Origin: Solibacillus sp. FSL W7-1464
Lineage (GTDB): Bacteria; Bacillota; Bacilli; Bacillales_A; Planococcaceae
DNA: 64,000 nt
Assembly: GCF_038004425.1 (NCBI RefSeq)
Contig: NZ_JBBORC010000001.1
Location: forward strand, 3,814,501-3,878,500
Direction of reading: 5' to 3'
Shown piece after piece: positions 37,018-46,612 of this stretch. The notes below the pieces were generated by a model. It was given only the letters and a program-made list of their open reading frames with translations, was not told the DNA's origin and did not search any database. The translations under genes were made by a program, and so were the position numbers. Within the stretch, counting starts at the first letter, position 1, and each line of letters starts with the position of its first letter.

Positions 37018-37605
37018 ATGTTTGGCATATCCGATCTCATTTCATTAATCATTTCCGCATTTATTATTTTGCCTGCTGTCGTATTTCTCAGGGAGTTGGG
37101 CTACGCAATTGTCTGCTGGCTGTTCGGAGTAATTGAACCGAGAGTGACGATTGGTTCCGGGCGTAGAATTTTTAAGTTTGGTATGTTCGATTTCCGCAGA
37201 TACTATCATTTTTATAGCTGGTTTTCGTATGACAAGTTAAAGCATGAAAATAAATTTGCCTATATTAGTATTTATTCCGGCCCAATTTTAATCAATCTTG
37301 TATTCGGTCTTACGATCAATTTTCTGATTGCCAATGGGGTCATTGAAGAATATAAAACATTTTGGGATCGGTTTGTTTTTTATGCATTTTATTATGTATT
37401 ATTCGATGCCGTTCCGATGACCACATTTAGTGGAAAACCAAATAACGGGATGATCATTTATAAAATGATCCGCTATGGAGAACGGATTGATTCATCAAAA
37501 GGACATATCCTCCCTTCTACAACGGATGTGGAGAATGAGTATCAGGAATACATGAAAGAGATTAAAGAAACAGAAAAGAAAATAAAGAAGAAAAATCATG
37601 ACTGA
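37018..37605 (+). CDS. M50-like membrane protein with degenerate zinc site
   Basis: The 195-residue protein has four hydrophobic segments. The first ends VVFLRELGYAIVCWLFGV. That matches the HELGHA motif of site-2 proteases except that both histidines are replaced (Arg and Tyr), so zinc binding is unlikely. A later FYYVLFDAVPMTTFSGKPNNG segment resembles the NxxPxxxLDG region of M50 proteases. The tail is basic and charged. I infer a pseudo-protease or scaffold; function is unknown. I chose the ATG at 37018, after GGGAGGGG. Confidence 0.65.
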   Translation: MFGISDLISLIISAFIILPAVVFLRELGYAIVCWLFGVIEPRVTIGSGRRIFKFGMFDFRRYYHFYSWFSYDKLKHENKFAYISIYSGPILINLVFGLTINFLIANGVIEEYKTFWDRFVFYAFYYVLFDAVPMTTFSGKPNNGMIIYKMIRYGERIDSSKGHILPSTTDVENEYQEYMKEIKETEKKIKKKNHD

Positions 37606-37686
37606 ACCAATAGCGGCTTAATTATTGAATCGACTATTAAATGATTTGACCGCTGTATTTGCAGTTAATAAAATACCTTTCAATTA

Positions 37687-37717
37687 AAAAGAACCAAGGC
37701 CTAAGCCTTAGTTCTTA
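37687..37717. terminator. convergent terminator
   Basis: A 12-bp stem with one wobble pair (AAGAACCAAGGC with GCCTTAGTTCTT) lies between convergent genes, with A-rich flank on the left and T-rich on the right. Confidence 0.75.
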
Positions 37718-37749
37718 CTTCAATGTACTGAATAGATGTCAAATATAAA

Positions 37750-37974
37750 TTAGTTCCAGGCAGTTCGTTCACTTACAGGCTCGTTCATGCCTGTTTTATT
37801 TCTTTTGGCGGGAACATTATTTTCTTTTGCTGGAGCTGCATTAAAAATAAAATCAAGTTCTGATACAAACTCTTCCTGCTGGGAGTTTTTACGACTTGGA
37901 TTTACTTCTAGCTTATTCGCAATTTGCTTGCCTTTTGTGTTCACATTGTTGCGTTTAAAATTCATATTTGACAT
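37750..37974 (-). CDS. small hydrophilic protein, unknown
   Basis: The 74-residue protein is polar and charged, rich in Asn and Lys, with a central acidic EEFVSELDFIFNAAPAKENN. There is no membrane segment. I do not recognise a family. I chose the ATG at 37974, six bases after GGAGG; earlier in-frame starts lack a ribosome site. It is single between a terminator and a divergent protease gene. Confidence 0.6.
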   Translation of the reverse strand: MSNMNFKRNNVNTKGKQIANKLEVNPSRKNSQQEEFVSELDFIFNAAPAKENNVPAKRNKTGMNEPVSERTAWN

Positions 37975-38323
37975 AGCCATCCTCCATTGATTTCTTATTT
38001 GAAAAGTATAAATCTTTTCAAATTTATACTTTCCATTAAAAAGTTTAACCACTCTTAACTCCTTTTATGAAAGATCTATACAATCTCATTTCCCTTATTA
38101 GTGAGTTAGTTCCGTCGACTTTCCATCTCTCATATGAAAGTTCTACTATTTTATGAAATTACTAGGAAGATAGATTTAACCTATTTATACCAAACTGATA
38201 CTATTTATCAATCTTTTGGAAAATATAGAAATTCCGATATCCGGATAAATTCCATTGTGATAAATTGGAAATGCCGCATTAAACAGAATAGTGCGAAAAT
38301 TTAATACAAAGGGGAAATGAGAA
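37975..38323. other. intergenic region upstream of the subtilase gene
   Basis: This AT-rich divergent spacer should carry the subtilase promoter. It contains the 8-bp palindrome ATCCGGAT near 38240 and an AAAGGGG ribosome site at its end. No gene is seen. Confidence 0.4.
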
Positions 38324-41300
38324 TTGAAGAAGTTTAAGTTTACGAGATTCTTTAGCAGTATTCTGGCTTTCGTTATGGTGTTCTCTTTATTGGTTCCATT
38401 CTCGAATGCAAGCGCAGAAGAATCAAAATCATTCAAGCAGGATGGACAAAGTGAGAGCATCATCCAGCTAAAGGCGGCGATTGCTGAACAACTAAGCTTG
38501 TCTAAGGATGGTCCAATACTTCATGAAAGCCTGCAAAATATTTCAGGTAATCAAGAGGTTGCTGTCATCGTTCATTTATCTGAAAAACCGGTAGCATTAG
38601 AACAAGGAATGAGCCAAGTTAAAGGCAAAAAGTTTTCTAATGCCCGTGCAAATGAAGTACGTTCAAATGTAAAAGCTCAACAGGCCAAAGTAAAAAAGGA
38701 ATTAACGGCCAAACAGGTGCAAATGACACAAGGCTATACTTTTGATACGGTACTAAACGGATTTGCGGCAACAATTAAAGCTAATGACATTCCAAAATTG
38801 CTATCAGTAGATGGAATCACTTTAATTGAACCGGATGCAACGGTATATGCATCAGAAGAAATTACAACAAAATCATCAGAACTTATTAAAGAAGATAAAT
38901 TAGACGCTCAAATGAATACGAGCATTTCTTTCCTTGGTATTGAAAAACTTTGGAATGAAGGAATTGAAGGTCAAGGGGTAAAAGTGGCAGTACTTGATAC
39001 AGGTATTGATGCGGACCACCCTGAATTTGCTGGCATTTATAAAGGCGGAAAGAACTTTATTCCTAACTCTTCAACTTATTCTAAACCACGTGCGGATGAC
39101 GATGCATCCGAAACATTACCATCAGAGCGTCCAGCGGGAACACCTGAATTTAATGCAAACGGAAGCTCGTTCTATACTTCTCATGGTACGCATGTTGCCG
39201 GAACAATTGCGGCAATCGGCGCTAACGAATTCGGCATTAAAGGGATTGCTCCAAAAGTAGACCTATATGCTTACCGCGTTCTTGGAGCATACGGAAGCGG
39301 TGCGACATCGGGAATTGTTAAAGCAATTGAAACAGCTGTTCTAGAAGAAATGGATGTTATTAACCTTTCACTTGGCGGTGGAGCTAACTCTGAAACAGAT
39401 GCAGGATCATTTGCAATTAATAACGCAATGATGGCTGGCACAATCGGGGTTATTGCAACAGGTAACTCAGGTCCAAATCGCGGAACGATGGGAACACCTG
39501 CAACTGCTCGCTTAGGAATTGCGGTTGGCAACACAACAAACCCGGAAACAATGTATAACGGTGAAGTTAACATTACAGTAGGCGACTACAACTTAACAAA
39601 ACAACTACCTTTAATGGGAACAACTTTTGGTAAAAACTTAGCAGCACAGCTTCAAGGTGAGTTTGATCTAGTTGCGATTCCTGGCAATGGAGAAGTAAAA
39701 GATTTTGAAGGAATTGATGTTGAAGGTAAAGTAGCACTAATTTCCCGTGGTAATATTGCATTTGTTGATAAAATTGCAAATGCTAAAGCAAACGGAGCAG
39801 TAGCTACAATTATCCATAACTTTGCCGGCGGAACAAATGCACCAGACATTTCAGGCACATTCCTTGGTGACTCTTTTGAGTTCCTGCCAACATTTGATAT
39901 GTCAGTAACAGACGGTAATGCAGTTCGTGCTGCATTGGGAGATGGGACAGGAAAAGTAAACTTCCGCAAGTTTGCTTCAACTACGACAACTGGAGATGAT
40001 GTAAACTCTTCTAGTTCACGTGGTCCTTCTACACCGAACTTCGATATTAAACCAGACGTAACAGCGCCTGGAACAAACATTATGTCAACAATACCTATGT
40101 ATAAAACAGACTTCCCCGATGCGGTTTACGATGAAGCATATGATCGTAAAACAGGAACATCAATGGCAACACCGCATATTGCAGGGATTGTCGCATTAGT
40201 AAAACAGGCAAATCCGCATTGGGATGCGTTTGATGTAAAAGTGGCACTTTCGAATACAGCAAAAGTATTGGATACAGCAAAATATGATGTATTCTCTCAA
40301 GGTGCCGGACGTGTAAATGCTTATGCGGCAGCTCACCCTGATATTCTTGCGTATGCACTTGATACAGCTGTGTTAGACGGCAATGGTGAAAATGTAGAAA
40401 ACAAAAAAGGAACGGTTACTTTTGGTCCTCAATCATTGAAGGACGGAAATATTTCTGTAACGAAACAAGTGTTAGTAAAAGATATTAAAGGAAACGGCGG
40501 TAATTATAACGTATCCGTAGATGTGACTAAAGCATTTGGTGATGCAGCTGTTACAGTGGATCAGCCAACATTCAATTTAGCTGGTGAGCAGATGTTAAAT
40601 ATTACACTAACTGCTTCACAAGCTGTAGCACCAAACGGCTCTGAAATTTTAGGTTTCATCCATATTAACGGTGGATCTACAGAAGCTTCATTGCCATTCG
40701 CGGCTGACTTCGGCAGCGCGGCAGTAACTGAAATCAAAGACCTCAGTATTACAGAAACAGACCTGTCATTTAATAGTGACGGTATTAAAGACTCCGCTGT
40801 ACTTTCATTCACATTAACTGGTGATGTGACAACGAACTATATCGAACTTTGGGATATTATGAATCCTGAAGGCGGAGAATATGGAGATGGCTACATCGGT
40901 TATCTGCACTCAGGTACCGCATTAGGTAAAGGGTCTTATACGCTGAATGTTGGCGGGCAATATAAACCTTGGGGCAGTGAACCTGCAACTACGATTCCGG
41001 ATGGTCTATATACAATTGACTTTACTGGTCTTGCAGCTACAGGAGTTGTTTCGGATTATGTAGGACCGATTGTTGTAAAAACGACAAAACCGGAAATTAC
41101 AGGTTCAGAGGCTGAAGGTATTGTTTCAGGACAGGTAACAGATAAGTATATTGAATACAATGAGGAACTGTATTTATACGGTTTAGACTATAATTTAAAT
41201 GATAAATTAAAAGCTTCATATGTTGCGACTGTAAACGGCGAAGTTCAAGCGCCAGTTGCATTCGACTTAAATCAGGATGGCAGCTTCACATTCCCGGTAA

Positions 41301-42070
41301 CAGCAGAAACAAATGCTGTAACAGTAGTTATTACAGATGCTGCTGGTAATGTTGGCGAAACGATTATTTTTGAAAAAGAAGTAGTAGAGCCTGTTGTAAC
41401 GCTTTCTGTAAATCCAACTGAGCTGGACCTGACAGCTGGAGAAACGGCACAACTTACGGTAACGGAAACAACTACACCTGCTGAAGGTGATGCAACTGAA
41501 GAAGACGTAACTTCAAAAGCTACGTATATCATGGCAGATGAAAATGTTGCAACAGTTGTAAATGGTTCAGTAACGGCAGGAACAGAAGGCACAACAACAA
41601 TTACTGTTTCACATGGCGAAAATGAAGCAACAGTAACTGTCACAGTTAAAGCTCCTGTTGCAGAAGAGCCAGTTGTAACTCTGGAAATCGACCAAGCTCA
41701 AGTTGAAACGAGAGTCGGTAAAGAAATTACAGTTAAAATTACTGAAGTTACAACTTTAAATGGTGAAACAACAGAGAAAGATGTGACAAATCTTGCAAAC
41801 TACCAAGTAGAAAACGATAAGATTGCTACTGTAAATGCAGGAACTGTAAAAGGAAATAGCCAAGGTACTACTTCTGTTACAGTAACATATGGTGAACTTA
41901 TCCTTACGTTTGACGTCAATGTTGTAAAGCCTGGTAATGGCAATGGCAATGGCAATGGTAATGGTAATGGTAATGGCAACAGCAATGGCAATGGTAATGG
42001 TAATGGCAATGGCAATGGCAATGGCAACGGCAACGGCAATGGTAATGGTAATGGTAAAGGTTCTAAGTAG
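38324..42070 (+). CDS. secreted subtilisin-like serine protease with Ig-like domains and Gly-Asn tail
   Basis: The 1248-residue protein has a signal peptide (cleavage after SNASA, near 31) and an inhibitor I9-like propeptide at about 75-175. The subtilase domain has Asp225 (VLDTGID), His287 (SHGTHVAG) and Ser613 (GTSMATPH). A PA domain is inserted at about 420-530, as in lactocepin-type proteases. Two BIG2-like Ig domains at about 1020-1200 follow a fibronectin-like region. The end is about 40 residues of alternating Gly and Asn, then KGSK. It has no LPXTG or SLH motif. The start is TTG after AAAGGGG. Confidence 0.93.
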   Translation: MKKFKFTRFFSSILAFVMVFSLLVPFSNASAEESKSFKQDGQSESIIQLKAAIAEQLSLSKDGPILHESLQNISGNQEVAVIVHLSEKPVALEQGMSQVKGKKFSNARANEVRSNVKAQQAKVKKELTAKQVQMTQGYTFDTVLNGFAATIKANDIPKLLSVDGITLIEPDATVYASEEITTKSSELIKEDKLDAQMNTSISFLGIEKLWNEGIEGQGVKVAVLDTGIDADHPEFAGIYKGGKNFIPNSSTYSKPRADDDASETLPSERPAGTPEFNANGSSFYTSHGTHVAGTIAAIGANEFGIKGIAPKVDLYAYRVLGAYGSGATSGIVKAIETAVLEEMDVINLSLGGGANSETDAGSFAINNAMMAGTIGVIATGNSGPNRGTMGTPATARLGIAVGNTTNPETMYNGEVNITVGDYNLTKQLPLMGTTFGKNLAAQLQGEFDLVAIPGNGEVKDFEGIDVEGKVALISRGNIAFVDKIANAKANGAVATIIHNFAGGTNAPDISGTFLGDSFEFLPTFDMSVTDGNAVRAALGDGTGKVNFRKFASTTTTGDDVNSSSSRGPSTPNFDIKPDVTAPGTNIMSTIPMYKTDFPDAVYDEAYDRKTGTSMATPHIAGIVALVKQANPHWDAFDVKVALSNTAKVLDTAKYDVFSQGAGRVNAYAAAHPDILAYALDTAVLDGNGENVENKKGTVTFGPQSLKDGNISVTKQVLVKDIKGNGGNYNVSVDVTKAFGDAAVTVDQPTFNLAGEQMLNITLTASQAVAPNGSEILGFIHINGGSTEASLPFAADFGSAAVTEIKDLSITETDLSFNSDGIKDSAVLSFTLTGDVTTNYIELWDIMNPEGGEYGDGYIGYLHSGTALGKGSYTLNVGGQYKPWGSEPATTIPDGLYTIDFTGLAATGVVSDYVGPIVVKTTKPEITGSEAEGIVSGQVTDKYIEYNEELYLYGLDYNLNDKLKASYVATVNGEVQAPVAFDLNQDGSFTFPVTAETNAVTVVITDAAGNVGETIIFEKEVVEPVVTLSVNPTELDLTAGETAQLTVTETTTPAEGDATEEDVTSKATYIMADENVATVVNGSVTAGTEGTTTITVSHGENEATVTVTVKAPVAEEPVVTLEIDQAQVETRVGKEITVKITEVTTLNGETTEKDVTNLANYQVENDKIATVNAGTVKGNSQGTTSVTVTYGELILTFDVNVVKPGNGNGNGNGNGNGNGNSNGNGNGNGNGNGNGNGNGNGNGNGKGSK
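41935..42060 (+). repeat. Gly-Asn coding hexamer repeat
   Basis: About twenty GGYAAY hexamers in tandem encode the Gly-Asn tail of the subtilase. One unit is altered to AACAGC. Third-base variation (GGT/GGC, AAT/AAC) suggests selection to keep the amino acids while limiting exact DNA repetition. Confidence 0.9.
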
Positions 42071-42111
42071 AATACTAATGTTACCAAATATAATATTTAA
42101 TTAATTTAAAT

Positions 42112-42150
42112 GAGAGAAATTGCATGGTAACTTTGCAATTTCTCTTTTTA
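42112..42150 (+). terminator. intrinsic terminator of the subtilase
   Basis: AGAGAAATTGCA pairs with TTGCAATTTCTCT around a short loop, followed by five T. Confidence 0.9.
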
Positions 42151-42250
42151 TATTTAAATAATTACTAGTAATCAATGGTATTTTTCCCTTTATTCCTTAA
42201 AATTAGTATATTATTAATAGAATAACTTCTCAGAAAAGGAGATTAAAAGA

Positions 42251-43990
42251 ATGAGGATTTTCAAACAACTGTGGCCTGTATTTTTCCTGGTTTTATCTTT
42301 TGTACTTGTTCCGTTAACAATCGTTAATGCAGCAGCTTTAACAGACAAAGTTACTAACGTGCCTGTTGATAAGGTATGGACAATTACATTTAATCATCCT
42401 GTTATAGAATCCAGCATTACACCAAATTCTATTTATGTAGTGAATAGTGACAATGTCAAACAACCAGTCGAAACGGTAGTTAAAGACAATATTGTCAAAA
42501 TTGAACCCCCTGCTAAAGGCTACGAGTTCAATCAAACTTATACTTTAAAAATCGAAGCTGATGTATCTGGAAAAGTAGGCAACAGGGCTGAAAGATTGAA
42601 TCAGACTATCGCTAAATCGTTTACTACTGTAAATGGCTATGCTGTAGTCAATATTAAGACAGATGGTGCATCTTCACCAATTGCTTACTACTCTACTTTC
42701 GAAGAAGCGAACGCCGACTTACAAGAAAGCCAGGGAATCATGCTAGGTGACAAATATATAAAAATACCGTCCGGGTTTATAGCAACAAACCTGAAGGATG
42801 TCACTATTATTTACAAACAACCGACTTTTACTTCAGCATACGAATATGCGGGTGTTAGTACGGATACTGAACTTTTATATATTGATGCAACAGCCGATTA
42901 TGTAAAAGTAAATGCCGCAGGACAGGATATGTATGTAAAGCACGAAGATATCACTCTTATTCCCGCAGTTGCTGCAAAAGGGCGGTCATATTACATTGCA
43001 AATGAAAAAGGATTATGGCACCATATTTACCATCATCATAGTGGTAAATACGACAGCGCCTATTTGATCGGTAATAAACCAGACTTTTTAAATGACGGCG
43101 TAAAGTATTATAGTACGGACGGCATAAAGTTTTACAATGCAAGCGGTAAACTAATGGGAGAAAGCTATGCCTACTTCCAATATGTTACACCACGGGTACC
43201 GACTACTTACAGTGCCGAACAGTTAGATCAGTACATTGCAAGAGAACTCGAAGCAAAAGAACTATCAGGCAATGCGCGGTATATAAACGCGTCAGCAAAA
43301 AGTCCGCTCCAAGGATTAGGTGCTGCACTAAAAACAATTGAAAAAGAGCAGCGAATCAACGCTTTGTTTATTTTAGCTCTTGCTATCCATGAAAGTGATT
43401 ACGGTATGAGCTGTCACGCACAAAATTACAATAATTTATTCGGGTTAAATGTGACAGACAGCAATGATGAATGTTTGACAGAAACAGATGTGAATACCGA
43501 ATCTACTAAATATTTCCCAACAATCGAAAAAAATATTTCGGATTTCGTTCAACGTCTGAATACGAGTTATTTAGATCCGCTTAACATGCAAGACTTCCGT
43601 TACAATGGGCTTGCACTCGGCAATAAAATGATCGGACTCAATGTACGCTACGCTTCCGATCCATACTGGGGAGCTAAAACAGCAGGTCATATGTATCGGA
43701 TAGATCAAGCATTAGGCAGTCAAGATTACAAAGAATATAAAGTAGGAATTACGGCAAGTTCACAAGTGAGTGTTCGATATGAACCTATTGTTAAAACAGG
43801 TGATGAAGATAACAGAGCTTATCAGTATAAACTTCCCTGGACGATTAAACGTCTTGATATGATGCCAATAACGCTATCAAATATGCCCTTAGAAAATAGT
43901 GACTGGTTACAAGTCATATCCGAGATGCCGTCTTACGGACAAGATTTATACACAGTACGTGAGAATGTCCGTATTATCACAACACATTAA
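42251..43990 (+). CDS. secreted N-acetylglucosaminidase with Ig-like N-domain
   Basis: The 579-residue protein has a signal peptide (end near residue 28, VNAAA). A Big_5/SbsA-like Ig domain follows at about 30-130 (TNVPVDKVWTITFNHPV). The glucosaminidase domain covers about 330-500 with catalytic Glu381 in LALAIHESDYGMS, then NYNNLFGLN. A C-terminal SH3-like segment follows at about 500-579. It should cleave peptidoglycan during growth or cell separation. GAAAAGGAG precedes the ATG. It follows the subtilase by 180 bp on the same strand but after a terminator. Confidence 0.88.
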   Translation: MRIFKQLWPVFFLVLSFVLVPLTIVNAAALTDKVTNVPVDKVWTITFNHPVIESSITPNSIYVVNSDNVKQPVETVVKDNIVKIEPPAKGYEFNQTYTLKIEADVSGKVGNRAERLNQTIAKSFTTVNGYAVVNIKTDGASSPIAYYSTFEEANADLQESQGIMLGDKYIKIPSGFIATNLKDVTIIYKQPTFTSAYEYAGVSTDTELLYIDATADYVKVNAAGQDMYVKHEDITLIPAVAAKGRSYYIANEKGLWHHIYHHHSGKYDSAYLIGNKPDFLNDGVKYYSTDGIKFYNASGKLMGESYAYFQYVTPRVPTTYSAEQLDQYIARELEAKELSGNARYINASAKSPLQGLGAALKTIEKEQRINALFILALAIHESDYGMSCHAQNYNNLFGLNVTDSNDECLTETDVNTESTKYFPTIEKNISDFVQRLNTSYLDPLNMQDFRYNGLALGNKMIGLNVRYASDPYWGAKTAGHMYRIDQALGSQDYKEYKVGITASSQVSVRYEPIVKTGDEDNRAYQYKLPWTIKRLDMMPITLSNMPLENSDWLQVISEMPSYGQDLYTVRENVRIITTH

Positions 43991-44000
43991 TAAATAAATT

Positions 44001-44050
44001 AAGCTAAGTTTCATACTCCATCCTTGATGGAATATGAACTTAGCTTATTT
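44001..44050. terminator. bidirectional terminator
   Basis: AAGCTAAGTTTCATA and TATGAACTTAGCTT form the outer stem, and CCATC/GATGG the inner one. T-rich ends on both strands serve two convergent genes. Confidence 0.85.
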
Positions 44051-44051
44051 T

Positions 44052-45320
44052 TTATCCGATTACTATTTCTTTTTTCTTATGAAACTCTTCATTTTCCAAG
44101 TTCACTTTTTCAGGTTTCACAACGAATATACTAATTAAAGTCGCAATCGTGAACAACGCGGCAATGACGTATAATACCATGTCGTAAGATTGTGTTTTTT
44201 CAAGAATAATTGCACTTAGCTGATTGCCCGTCAAACCTGCAAATGCCCATGCAGATAAAGCTAAACCATGTACAGTTGAAATACTTTCGATACCAAATCG
44301 GTCTGATAATAGCGGCGGTAAAGATGAGAATCCTCCACCGTAACCTGCATTCACAATACAAAGTAAGGCAATGATAAGAATTACCATAGAGTTATTGATC
44401 CCATCAAATACAACAGTACATAAAATGATGCTAATAGAAGAAATAAAAATAATTTTGTAAATAGAGTTACGATCTTTTAAACGATCTCCCCATGCTGAAA
44501 ATGCAATTCGTCCACCTGCATTGAAAATGGCTGTGAGCGAACTAACTAAACCAATCGCTCCAAATCCAATGAAAGCTAAAATACCTTTTTCTTGTGAGAT
44601 TAACGCTAAGCCACATGTAATATTAATGTAGAACATGAGCCAAATACCGATAAACGTCTTATTCGTCAAAACTTTTCTATAACTAAAGCTATGCATTTCC
44701 ATATTTTCTTCTTCATATCCAGCCGGTTTCTTTAAAATTAAGTGTCCAACAAACATCATTACTAAATAGATCGCTGCTAAAATATAAAACATTGTATAGA
44801 TATTTGTAGGGTCTGCTAAAACCCCTTCACTATTTCGATTACCGAGTAACTTTTCCATTAGTGGACTAGCAATAACTTTCGCTAAGCCGAAGCCTGCAAC
44901 AGCAAGGCCCGTTGCCAATCCCTTTTGTTCTTTAAACCAAAGCATCAGTGTTTTTACAGGCGTTAAATAGCCGATTCCAAGTCCAATCCCCATAACTACT
45001 CCATAAGAGATATAAATACCGAACAATGATTTTTGATAAATAAAGAAACCTGTTGCTGCCATCCCTGCAACAAAAAATATTGCCGCAAGCAAGGATGACT
45101 TATGTATATCCTTTTCAACAAATTTTCCGCCAAAAGCCGCAGCCATACCAAGAACAAAAATAGCTATACTGAATGCCCATTCCACTTCACTGACAGGTTT
45201 TCCGATATAAGAGGCAATGTCCCCCTTAAACAACGACCAGCAATAAACAGTACCAATACTGCAGTGAATCAATAAGGCCGGGATGACCGCACGAATCCAC
45301 TTGTTTTCAAAATTCCCCAC
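44052..45320 (-). CDS. OFA-family MFS transporter (oxalate/formate antiporter-like)
   Basis: The 422-residue protein has 12 hydrophobic segments and the OFA pattern HCSIGTVYCWSLFKGDI near its start. GIGLGIGYLTPVKTLMLWFKE in the first loop is another family trait. OFA proteins exchange small carboxylates across the membrane; the substrate here is unknown. I prefer the GTG at 45320, seven bases after GAGGAG, over the ATG at 45335, which overlaps that site. It appears monocistronic. Confidence 0.88.
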   Translation of the reverse strand: MGNFENKWIRAVIPALLIHCSIGTVYCWSLFKGDIASYIGKPVSEVEWAFSIAIFVLGMAAAFGGKFVEKDIHKSSLLAAIFFVAGMAATGFFIYQKSLFGIYISYGVVMGIGLGIGYLTPVKTLMLWFKEQKGLATGLAVAGFGLAKVIASPLMEKLLGNRNSEGVLADPTNIYTMFYILAAIYLVMMFVGHLILKKPAGYEEENMEMHSFSYRKVLTNKTFIGIWLMFYINITCGLALISQEKGILAFIGFGAIGLVSSLTAIFNAGGRIAFSAWGDRLKDRNSIYKIIFISSISIILCTVVFDGINNSMVILIIALLCIVNAGYGGGFSSLPPLLSDRFGIESISTVHGLALSAWAFAGLTGNQLSAIILEKTQSYDMVLYVIAALFTIATLISIFVVKPEKVNLENEEFHKKKEIVIG

Positions 45321-45640
45321 TTTAAAACTCCTCATTATTCATTTAACCTAAAATGCGAACTATATTTGAGTATTCTTATAAATAGTTCGTATATTAACTA
45401 TATCATTAATAATAATAAGTAAATTATAGATTAAATATTTTATTTTCACGAACATTAACAAAGTGATTATATAATAATATTCATAATAAATGAATACTAA
45501 TTTTTAAAATTACAGAAACAATTCGCGGATTATTCGAATTATTCTGTACTCAATTACATAAAAAAACAGCCTAAGTATAGTAATTAGACTGTTTGATGCA
45601 GAAAAATTTACCTTTTCTTATATTTGCGGTAAATTCAAAT
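45321..45640. other. intergenic region upstream of OFA transporter with terminator
   Basis: This very AT-rich spacer should hold the OFA transporter promoter and contains the terminator of the DUF4230 gene. No other gene or repeat was seen. Confidence 0.4.
45559..45594 (-). terminator. intrinsic terminator of DUF4230 gene
   Basis: On the minus strand AAACAGTCTA pairs with TAGGCTGTTT (one G-U pair) and is followed by T7. Confidence 0.8.
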
Positions 45641-46384
45641 TTATTTAAATGTTACCTTCACAGTATACCCAAGATTTCGGAAAAACCCTGCGAGAACTTT
45701 CTCGGCACTTTTTTCTGCCGATTCCAATAAACCTATTTCAATGGCCTCATCTTTAATTTTTTTCTGTGCTTCCGCTGCCAGATCAAATCCTTCATCCCAT
45801 TTCACTTCCCCACGGAATAGTCCTTCATCTGAAAAAGTTTTGACATCTTCCATCTGAATAGCGGGATCCTGTATAAGTGTTGCTCGGGGCAGGGCGATTT
45901 CTAACTCTTTGTCATCTTCATTGATTTTAATATCATTCGATGTTACTTCTTTAAGATTGACGCCTGCAATGACTGTGGCAGGGACTATTAATAGTAACTC
46001 TCTTTTGGTACCTGGGAAATTAACCGAAATATCGTTTCCAAAAAGTTTATTATCCTCTTGCTCAATAATTACTTTCATATGGGCTTCAGCCGTTGCAAGT
46101 GTTGCCAATTCCTGGACCTGTTCTACAAATACTGTACTTTCTTTTTTAAATGTATTACCGAATAATAACCAAGTACCCGCGAATGTGAAAAGAATAAGAA
46201 GCAATGCAATTAATAAAATTTTAAATCCCCAAAATTTAAATATAACCTTAAATATTGCTCCGGAAATATTGGCGTTTCCACTGCGCTGTCCTATTACCGC
46301 AGTGGCAGCACTTTCTGCCTCACTCTTTTTCAATTCCTGCAATACTTGTTCAATTTGTGTTAATGCTTCATCTTTTTTATTCAT
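45641..46384 (-). CDS. DUF4230 domain-containing membrane-anchored protein
   Basis: The 247-residue protein has one membrane segment at about residues 47-70 and then a long extracytoplasmic domain matching DUF4230 (ELATLATAEAHMKVIIEQED, KELEIALPRATL, LGYTVKVTFK). The N-terminal part is a short charged coiled coil. Function is unknown. I chose the ATG at 46384 after GGGAGGGGG. An upstream in-frame start 24 codons earlier has no site. Confidence 0.82.
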   Translation of the reverse strand: MNKKDEALTQIEQVLQELKKSEAESAATAVIGQRSGNANISGAIFKVIFKFWGFKILLIALLLILFTFAGTWLLFGNTFKKESTVFVEQVQELATLATAEAHMKVIIEQEDNKLFGNDISVNFPGTKRELLLIVPATVIAGVNLKEVTSNDIKINEDDKELEIALPRATLIQDPAIQMEDVKTFSDEGLFRGEVKWDEGFDLAAEAQKKIKDEAIEIGLLESAEKSAEKVLAGFFRNLGYTVKVTFK

Positions 46385-46612
46385 GATGTCGCCCCCTCCC
46401 TTTATGTTGTTGAGGAAAATTAAATTATAATTACCATATTTATACTTGAATATCATATCAAATTATATACCTTTGTTAGTATTAAAAAGGTGATTACAAG
46501 ATAAATCGGGGAACGTGTCATCCTTTTTCATATTTTTCAAATCTTGTTAATAGCAATTTTTATTAAATACATTTAAACTATCGAATGGAATTATATTAAG
46601 AGAGGTTACAAA

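Noticed and set aside
41800-42087. Minus-strand frame encoding a Leu-Pro repeat
   Set aside because: It is the antisense reading of the Gly-Asn hexamer array of the subtilase and has no ribosome site.
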